From NCBI RefSeq assembly GCF_020733705.1, contig NZ_JAJFZM010000017.1, positions 558,001-622,000 on the forward strand: a DNA stretch of 64,000 nt, read 5' to 3'. Source of the stretch: Nocardia australiensis (lineage in GTDB: Bacteria; Actinomycetota; Actinomycetes; Mycobacteriales; Mycobacteriaceae). Within the stretch, counting starts at the first letter, position 1, and each line of letters begins with the position of its first letter. Positions 8,926-17,100 of this stretch are shown here, piece by piece. The notes under the pieces were generated by a model, which saw only the letters and a list, made by a program, of their open reading frames with translations, was not told the DNA's origin and made no database searches. The translations under genes and the position numbers were made by a program.

Positions 8926-9180
8926 ATGTCCGACTTGCGCGGCGTGGACCGGCGCGATCGGCCTCGCGACGACGTCACCGTCGCACGGCTGGTGCCCCAC
9001 GTCCCTGTAGTCGGGCCACGCCGTCCGTCCGGCGAGCCACTATCACGCCGCACAGCGCTCGAGTTCGCCGAACTGGTGGCCCGGCGGGAACTCGAGGCGC
9101 TCCGCGTCCGACTTACTTCACGTCCGGAGGTGACACAATGTGGTTGTGGCACTTCATATGTGATTCGAAAAAGGGTGTGA
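8926..9180 (+). CDS. Small uncertain ORF between sigC and copZ
   Basis: An 84-codon frame from the ATG at 8926 to the TGA one base before the copZ start. The middle part (LEFAELVARRELEALRVRL) is helix-like and the end contains a CGC triplet of possible metal ligands. I recognise no family and the start overlaps no good ribosome site. It may be a leader peptide or a non-coding stretch carrying the copZ promoter. Confidence 0.25.
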   Translation: MSDLRGVDRRDRPRDDVTVARLVPHVPVVGPRRPSGEPLSRRTALEFAELVARRELEALRVRLTSRPEVTQCGCGTSYVIRKRV

Positions 9181-9181
9181 C

Positions 9182-9391
9182 GTGGCCGAAGAGGTATATC
9201 GGGTAACGGGGATGACGTGCGGGCATTGCGCGCAGCATGTGACCTCCGAAGTCCAGAAGCTGCCGGGAGTCACCGGAGTCGATGTCGATGTGGAACGGGG
9301 CCGGGTCACCGTGCGTAGCGACGCCGGATTGCCGACCGCAGACGTCCGCGCCGCTGTCGAGAATGCAGGGTACGACATGGTCGACGCGTAG
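9182..9391 (+). CDS. copZ: Heavy-metal-associated (HMA) copper chaperone
   Basis: A 69-residue CopZ/Atx1-like protein of full family length. The metal-binding loop MTCGHCAQHV (residues 10-19) carries the two Cys that bind Cu(I) and pass it to P-type ATPases or regulators. The ferredoxin-like beta-alpha-beta-beta-alpha-beta order can be followed to the end (ENAGYDMVDA). The GTG start at 9182 is preceded by AAGGGTGTGA. No P-type ATPase or CsoR gene lies next to it in the window, so its partner is elsewhere. Its place between sigC and the NRPS locus supports a copper theme. Confidence 0.85.
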   Translation: MAEEVYRVTGMTCGHCAQHVTSEVQKLPGVTGVDVDVERGRVTVRSDAGLPTADVRAAVENAGYDMVDA

Positions 9392-9483
9392 CACGCGTCG
9401 ATCGCGAGTAGTGCCTGCCCTCGATGTGGGGCAGGCATCACCGCGCTCCGATTGCGAGACTATCGGTTTCGGTCTCGTCTCTC

Positions 9484-10347
9484 TCAGAGAGCAGTTACGG
9501 GTTCGTCGTCGTAGACGGTGATGCGCCAGGATTCCGCCGGTTCCGCGGTGGGGTTGTGCAGTGACCGGTGCGCCAGGGCAATGTTGTCCCAGATGAGCAG
9601 ATCGCCGACGTCGAACTTCTGCAGGTGGATGACGGGATGCTCATCGGCCGGGTCGAGTTGTCCCGTGGCGGAGAGCAATTGCTCCAGTAGGTCGGGGCGC
9701 GGCCGTCCGGCGGAGTCCTCGATCGTTTCGGTGGCGCCCTCGGTCACATAGAGCACCTGCTCGCCGGTACGGGGGTGGCGCAACACTGTCGGTTGCCGGA
9801 CCGGCGGTGTGCGCGTGTCGATTTCAGCGAGAACGTCGCCGATCGGCCGGTAGACGTCGTCGGGGCGAATCTTGAACTTCCGCCGCGGAGTATGGATCGC
9901 GACCGTCTCGGATGCGACGCGTGCCAGTTCCGGATCGAGCCGCCGATACGCTTCAACGAGATCGATGAACAGCGTGCCTCGTCGTTCTCTGGGCACCTGA
10001 CGTGGCGAGATGATCGTCAGGTCGAACGGCCGCGGCATGAATTGATAGTCGGAGTGCCAGAATTGGCCCGTCTTGGGTACTCCAAGCTGACGCCCGCCAG
10101 TGGAGACATTCGACGATACGAAGACCTCGGGCACGTCAGGATGGTGGTAGATCGGCTCGTAGTAGAGCTGTGGTGTACCCAGCCTGCGCCCGAACTCGAG
10201 CAGCCCTGCGGGATCGAGGTGCTGCTCCTTCACAATGACGATTCGGTGGCGGTAGGCCGCTTGCTTCAACGTCCGGACATCCACATCGGATCCGGGCACG
10301 AAACCCTCGGCGATGACACCCATTCCGGGTTGTGGGCTGATCTTCAT
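9484..10347 (-). CDS. Fe(II)/2-oxoglutarate oxygenase of the isonitrile-forming (Rv0097/ScoE) type
   Basis: A 287-residue TauD-fold oxygenase. The facial triad is His98 and Asp100 (FWHSDYQF) with His260 (IALAHRS); Arg275 (WRITVYD) would bind 2-oxoglutarate. The length matches Rv0097 (about 289 residues). In M. tuberculosis and Streptomyces, homologues convert an N-carboxymethyl-beta-amino fatty acid into a beta-isocyano acid, using two oxidations and a decarboxylation. It is divergent from an FcoT-like gene that precedes an NRPS, which is the conserved partnership of that pathway; on fold alone it could also be a taurine dioxygenase. The ATG at 10347, preceded by AGGAG, is preferred over a longer frame to 10590 that would overlap the neighbouring gene. 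Confidence 0.75.
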   Translation of the reverse strand: MKISPQPGMGVIAEGFVPGSDVDVRTLKQAAYRHRIVIVKEQHLDPAGLLEFGRRLGTPQLYYEPIYHHPDVPEVFVSSNVSTGGRQLGVPKTGQFWHSDYQFMPRPFDLTIISPRQVPRERRGTLFIDLVEAYRRLDPELARVASETVAIHTPRRKFKIRPDDVYRPIGDVLAEIDTRTPPVRQPTVLRHPRTGEQVLYVTEGATETIEDSAGRPRPDLLEQLLSATGQLDPADEHPVIHLQKFDVGDLLIWDNIALAHRSLHNPTAEPAESWRITVYDDEPVTAL

Positions 10348-10580
10348 TGAACATCTCCTGCCGACCGAAGCCTTTCGATGCGCGAGCGAAAACGCCACGA
10401 CGTCTCCCGAGCAGTCGGGCCGCGACGGTCGAAAGTTCCGCGCTGTCGGCAGATGTGATGTTTCGAACACCAGAGGGGTCAATTCTGCTGTATTCGCCGA
10501 TATCTCGAGAATCGGCGGGAACTTGTCCAGCACTCGGTCCGACTTCATCTTGGAGATGTCGAAATCGAAAGGCGTTAAAA
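10348..10580. promoter_or_regulatory. Divergent promoter region of the isonitrile/NRPS locus
   Basis: This 233-bp gap must hold both promoters. A GGGAAC sequence at about 10515 resembles the -35 element of SigC-type promoters (S-S-S-A-A-T/C), but I cannot place a convincing -10. No clear metal-regulator box is visible. Confidence 0.35.
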
Positions 10581-11123
10581 ATGAAGACAACCGATCGCAG
10601 GGACAGTGTCGATAGCTTGGAGGTAGCTCACGACACGAATCTGCTCGCCGACGTGTTGCAGCCCTATCGGCCCGACGCCCGCTACCTGCGGCAGATGACT
10701 CACCGCTTCGACGGCGAGAAGATCAGGGGCGATGCGGAACTCGCGATCGAGGGTTCGTGCTACATCGACGACACCGGGCATCTCAATGCGGTCGATGCGC
10801 TGATCAGCTACAACCAGATGGCCTACCTCACGATCGCGACCTTGATACGACACTCGATCGGCCCAGTCTTCAGCGAGTGGTCGATGGCAGAGTTTCGCCG
10901 CCGGCATCTGCCCGACATGGTGATCACGGACAGCCGGTTCACCTTCAAACGCCCGATCGACTCCCGGCGATTCCGCGCCGAGCTGATCTTCGACAGCATC
11001 GAGACCTACCGTGTGGGGTCGCAGCAGCGCATCGCGTTGACGACGTCGGTCGACTTCGGCAATGACACCCTTGATGGTTGCCGGGGCGAGGTCCGCGTCG
11101 TGATCGTCGGCGAGGCGCGGTGA
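10581..11123 (+). CDS. fcoT: FcoT-family long-chain acyl thioesterase (Rv0098/ScoD type)
   Basis: A 180-residue hot-dog-fold protein, close to the 183 residues of M. tuberculosis FcoT. The diagnostic segment YIDDTGHLNAVDALISYNQ matches the FcoT pattern Y-x3-TGH-x-NAVE-x-I-x-x-NQ. In isonitrile pathways this enzyme adds glycine to an alpha,beta-unsaturated acyl-ACP and hydrolyses the thioester, giving the substrate of the oxygenase encoded divergently. The gene ends two bases before the NRPS start and is surely co-transcribed with it. The ATG at 10581 follows AAAGGCG. Confidence 0.8.
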   Translation: MKTTDRRDSVDSLEVAHDTNLLADVLQPYRPDARYLRQMTHRFDGEKIRGDAELAIEGSCYIDDTGHLNAVDALISYNQMAYLTIATLIRHSIGPVFSEWSMAEFRRRHLPDMVITDSRFTFKRPIDSRRFRAELIFDSIETYRVGSQQRIALTTSVDFGNDTLDGCRGEVRVVIVGEAR

Positions 11124-11125
11124 CA

Positions 11126-14100
11126 ATGGACGAACAACTCACTCTCGCAGAACTTCTGGACCCGCATGTCCGGGACTCGCCGGGCAGATGTGCGCTGCGA
11201 TGTGGTGAGCGCGCCCTGACTTTCGCCGAACTCGACAACGCCGGCGACCGGGTCGCCGCGGCCCTCGGTGCGGCCGGGGTGATACAGGGCGCGCGCGTGG
11301 CCTATCTGGGCTCGGAGTCGGTCGACTTCTACGCACTGTTGTTCGGTTGCGCGAAGGCCGGCGCAGTGTTCGTGCCGATCAACAACCGGCTAGCACCGGA
11401 CGAAATCGCCCATATCCTGGCCGATTCCGGGGCGACCATACTGCTGGCCGATGTTGATTTCCCGTACGAGTGCCCCGATCACCTCTCGGTGGTATCGATC
11501 ACGGGAGGAGACCTGAGCGAATGGTACAACCAGTCCCCCGCCGACCGACCACATCGTGACATCGTGGCCGACGACGCCGTGGTCCAGCTCTACACCAGCG
11601 GAACCACCGGTCGCCCCAAGGGCGTGGTCCTGGCCCATCGGAGCTTTTTCGCGGTGCGAGACGCGCTGGCCGACTCGGGCCTGGATTGGCTCGACTGGCG
11701 CCCCGGCGATGTCACCCTGGTGGGTCTTCCGGGCTTCCATATCGGCGGAATGTGGTGTGCGCTGCAGAGCGTGATGGTCGGCGCGACCACCGTGACCATG
11801 CCACGCATCGACCCCTCGGCGGCGGTGACGCTGGTGGCCGAGTCGGCGGCGACGGTGATGTGCGTGGTCCCGGCGACATTGCAGTGGATGCTGGATGAGC
11901 CCGCGGCCGACGCTACCGCTCTCGCATCGATTCGCAAGATCATCTACGGCGGCGCCCCTATGCCGGACGAGGTGTTGGCGCGGGCGGAGTCAGTGATCGG
12001 TTGCGAATTCGCGCAGATCTACGGTCTGACGGAGACGGGAAACACCGCGATGTGCCTGTCACCTGCTGATCATCGCCGCGGTGGTGAGCGGTTGCGGTCG
12101 GTGGGCCGCCCGTATCCGGGGTTCGCGGTAAAGGTGATCGGCCGCGACGGCACGCCTGCGCCTACCGGAGTAGTCGGTGAGATCTGCCTGCACACCCCGG
12201 CACGCATGATCAGTTACTTCGGGGACCGGGCGGCCACCGGCACCACTCTGGTGAACGGCTGGATCCACACCGGCGACGCGGGCTACCTGGACGACGACGG
12301 CTACATCCACCTCAGCGACCGCATCAAGGACATGATCATCGTCGGCGGCGAACACGTGTATCCGGCCGAGGTCGAACGCGTGCTGCGCGAGCATCCCGCG
12401 GTGACCGATGTCGCCGTGGTCGGTGCTCCGGACACGCAGTTCGGCGAGCTGGCACACGCTGTCGTCGTATCGCCTCCCGGCGCAGACGTGACGGCCCACG
12501 AACTGCTCACCTTCGCCGGACGACGACTGGCTGCCCACAAGGTTCCGGCCAGCTTCGAGTTCGCCGAGGCCCTTCCACGCAACGCGAGCGGAAAGGTCCT
12601 GCGCCACCGGTTACGCGAACGTGTGGGCGGACGTCCGGCAGTCGATCGGGGCGGTAGATCGCCACTCGACACGAGTGCCGCGGACCCGACACACAGCGGC
12701 GGGGAGCCGAAGATCATGGATTTGACGGTGACGCAGGCCGCGTACTGGATCGGCCGCCGAAATGATGTCGCACTCGGCGGTGTCGCGCCCTGGTGCTACT
12801 TCGAGGTCGAGCGCACCGCGCAACAGCTGATCACCGGCGATCCCATGACCGAGATCACGACACTGCAAGCGGCGTGGAACCGGCTCATCGCCGACCACGA
12901 CATGCTGCGGTTGGAGATCACCGTCGACGGCCGCGCCCATATCCCGCCGTCGCGACCCGAGTATCGGATCGCCCTTACCGACCTCCGCCGACTGCCGGAC
13001 CGGCAGGCCGACGCCGTCCTGGCAGAATCGACCGCGGAGAAATCCCATCAGGTCCGTGACCCTGCCCAGTGGCCGCTGTTCGACATCACCGCCGCCATAA
13101 TGCCCGCCGGCGGCCTGCGGATCTTCCTCGGGTTCGACATGATCGCCATGGATGTGCCCAGCTGGGCACTGCTCATGCGGCATTGGCGCGATCTGGTGAA
13201 CTCCGCCACCTACACGCCACCGCAGCTTTCCTATGTCGAGGCCCGGCAGTCGGCCTCGTACACGCGCCGCAATGGCGACACCGATCGTGACTACTGGCTG
13301 GCGCGGATCCCCTCGCTACCATCGGGCCCGGCGCTGCCCTGGACCGAACCACTAGACCGCCTGCAGGACATGCGGTTCCATCGCCACGAGGCCGTCTTTC
13401 CCGCCGAACGATGGTCGCGCCTGCACACCATGTGCCACGCACGTGGGCTACATCCGCGGGGGGTACTGCTGGCAGCGTACGGCTTGGTGCTCACTCGCTG
13501 GGGTGCCGTCGATCCCTTCTGCATCAACACCGTCGTCTTCGACCGAGACGAGGACTTACCCGCGACGGTGGTGGGCGACTTCAGCACCACCTCCCTCACC
13601 CAACTGCCGCCGCTGGACGCATGGCGGACTTTCGCCGACCTCGCCCAGGCAGTGCATGACCAACTCGAAAATGATTTCGCACACCACACATTCAGCGGAA
13701 TCAAGATCCAGCACGTGATGGGGACGACAGCCGCACCGCGCTACCCGGTCGTGTTCACTGACTGCACGGGCCTGCCCGCCACCGATCCCGTGGCGTGGCT
13801 CGGTGACGAGGTCCATGGGGTGTCACAGACACCGCAGGTGGTTCTGGACTTCATGCTCTGGGACCATGCCGATGGCGGTGTGCGGTTGGTTTGGGACGCG
13901 GTCGATCGCGCACTTCCCGATCGATTCGTGCCGGGCATGCTGGCGGCATACGAGCGTCTCCTGACCGCGTTGGCGGACGACATCAGTTCTTGGGAACGAG
14001 CCGATCTGGGCGCGAATCCGTACTTCGAGACGGTCGCCGCGCTCGAACCAGACGCGCGGCCGGATTGTGGGCCGCTGCTGGCCGATCCGCAGCGGCAACG

Positions 14101-17100
14101 CGCCGTCATCGATCAGGCCGCGATCGCGGTCGCCGGTACGACGTGGGCGCTGACCCACGGTGAGCTGGCCGCCCGGTCCTCCGCGATGGCGGCGGCCATG
14201 GTGCGCAGTGGTGTCGTCTCCGGAGACCGGGTCGCGGTCGTCGCGAGCCGCTCAACCGCTCAGATCGTGGCCTGTTACGCCGTGCTGGCCGCCGGGGCGA
14301 CACTGGTCCCGCTCGATCCCCAATGGCCGGCGACCAGAATCGCCACCGCCTGCGAGCGCGCCGAAGTGCGCCACGCACTGACCGGGACCGAGCACGTCGC
14401 CTCGATGCCGCCGTCGATTGCGGTCAGTGATATAGACCTGATCTTCGAATCTACTGCGACGGAACATGTTCTGCCTCGCTCGTCGCCCGAGGATCTCGCC
14501 TACATCATCTTCACGTCGGGATCAACCGGGGAACCCAAGGGCGTGGCGATCGAACACGCGGCCGCTCGCACGACCATCGACGACATGAACGACCGTTTCG
14601 GGATCGGACCGGCAGACCGGGTCTTGGCGCTGTCCTCGCCGACCTTCGACCTGTCGATTTACGACGTGTACGGCGTACTCGGCGCGGGTGGTGCCATGGT
14701 GGTGCCGGAGCCGGCCGCGGCACTCGATCCGGCGGAGTGGTCGCAGCTGATCGCCGAACACGGCGTCACAGTGTGGAATACCGCGCCAGCAGTTGCGCAG
14801 ATGCTGGTCGAATACGCCGAAAACGATCCTGTCGTACTCGGCCGGCTGGCGTCGTTGCGGCTGATGCTGCTGTCCGGTGACTGGATTCCGCTCACCCTGC
14901 CGGACCGGTTGCGCGCCATGCTGCCCGGGCTGCGGGTCATCTCGCTGGGCGGGGCGACCGAGGCGTCGATCTGGTCCATCTGCTATCCGATCGAGCGGGT
15001 GGATCCAGGTTGGCGCAGCATCCCCTACGGCCGCGCCCTGCGCGAGCAGTTCTTCGTCGTCCTCGACGAGGACGGGAGCTTCTGCCCGGTCGGTGTCGCC
15101 GGTGAGCTGCATATCGGCGGTGCGGGGCTGGCGCGAGGCTATGTGGGCGACGAGCAGCAGACCGCTCACCGGTTCTTCTACCATCCGGTGCTCGGCGAAC
15201 ACCTCTATCGCACAGGCGATCTGGGGCGCTGGTGTCCGGACGGGACGATCGAATTCCTCGGCCGAGTGGACCGCCAGCTGAAGGTACTCGGCCACCGCAT
15301 CGAACCCGGCGAGGTCGAGGCCGTCCTGACCGGACTGCCGCAGATCCGGCAATGCCTGGTCGTCGGGCGACGCGGCAAGGACCAACATGTGCGACTGGTC
15401 GCATACCTCGTCGGCCGATCGACATCACCGGACCTGGAATCGATCGCCGCCCACGCTCGGGCACAGCTGCCCGCCTATATGGTTCCCACCCGATGGGTCA
15501 CTCTGGACGAGCTGCCACTGACATCGAACGGCAAAATCGACCACGCCGCGCTTCCCGACCCGTTCGCCGGCGAACCCGTGACCGGAGCCGACGACGCACT
15601 CCGCGAACCCGGCATCGGCGCGGCCGAACCCCCGGCCACGCCTGTCACCGACGCCCTGCCTGCACCGGTATCCCACCCGGGCCGAAGGCCGCTGACCGAA
15701 GAAGAGCAGTGGGTGGCCACGCTGTGGAGTGAGCTGCTGGAGGTGACGATCACCGAACCCGGCGCGGACTTCTTCGCACTGGGCGGACATTCGGTGCTGG
15801 CCACCCGCATGCTCTTCCGGGTGCGGACCGACGGGCACACCGAGATCGGCATGCGCGAAGTGGCAACCCACTCCACGGTCGCCGAGTTCGCCGGATTGCT
15901 GGCCGGGAAACGCCTGGACCGCGAACCGGGTTCCCCCCGGAAACTCCCGAAGCCGACCCGTGCGACCCCGGGCGAGCCGTTCCCACTGACCCGTGTCCAG
16001 CACGCCTACCTGCTCGGCCGCAACGGGGGAACAGCGTGCTACGTATTCAACGAATTCCGCTGCACGGAAATAGATCTCGATCGATACGAGCAGGCTTGGA
16101 GCATCGTGATCGCACGCCACCCGATGCTGCGCACGGTGATCACGACCGACTACCTCAACCGGGTCGTCGATTCCGTTCCGCGCTACCGAATTCGCCGATA
16201 CGACTTGACCTCGCTGTCCGGCGAGCAACGAGATGCACGCTTGCTGCGGCTGCGTGAGCAGTTGTCACACCGAGTCATCCGCCACGACCGCTGGCCACTG
16301 TTCGATGTGCGCGCTGCCGTCCTCGGCGACGGTGAGCTGCGACTGTTCGTCGGTATCGACGCTCTGATCTGCGACGCGAGCAGCTTCTTCCTGCTCGACC
16401 GCCACCTACGCGAGGCATATGAGCGACCTCTCGATCGGATTCCCGTTCCGAGAACCGATTTCGCAGCGTACGTCACTCACACCCGCGACCGCCGCGACAG
16501 CGCCGCCTACGCCCGTGCGGCCGAGTACTGGGATAAACGCATCCCCACGATCCCCGGGCCTCCTACGCTGCCTACACGACCGGAGACCGACGCTGCCCCC
16601 CGTTTCGTCCGCCGCGCTGATCGCCTGTCGTCCGAACAATGGGAAACACTCACCTCCCTCGCTGCCCGACACAAGCTGACAGTGGCCGCAGTACTGCTGA
16701 CCGTCTATGCCGATGCACTCGCCGAATTGAGTGGCGAGGATCGGTTTTCGATCATGCTCACGCTGATGGACCGGCCCCTCGATCTTCCCGATATCGATCA
16801 GGTGGTCGGCGAGTTCACCGCACTGATCGCCCACGAGGTGGATCGTCGCGAGAGCGGATGTTTCCTCGACCGCGCGAGGAGAACCCAGCAGCGCCTGTTC
16901 GACGACCTCGACCACCGCGACTACTCCGCGGTCGAGGTACTCACCGACCTCACCGCCCTGACCGGCCGCCGGATCCGACTGCCGGCCGTATTCACCAGCG
17001 GCCTGGACGTCGGTGAGATCGTCGGCAGCGAACCCCGGCTGAATTGGGTGGGTCCGGTCGAGTACGGCATCAGCCAGACACCCGACGTATGGCTCGATCA

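Noticed and set aside
9484..10590. A 368-residue start for the oxygenase
   Set aside because: It would overlap the divergent FcoT-like start; the ATG at 10347 has AGGAG and matches the family length.
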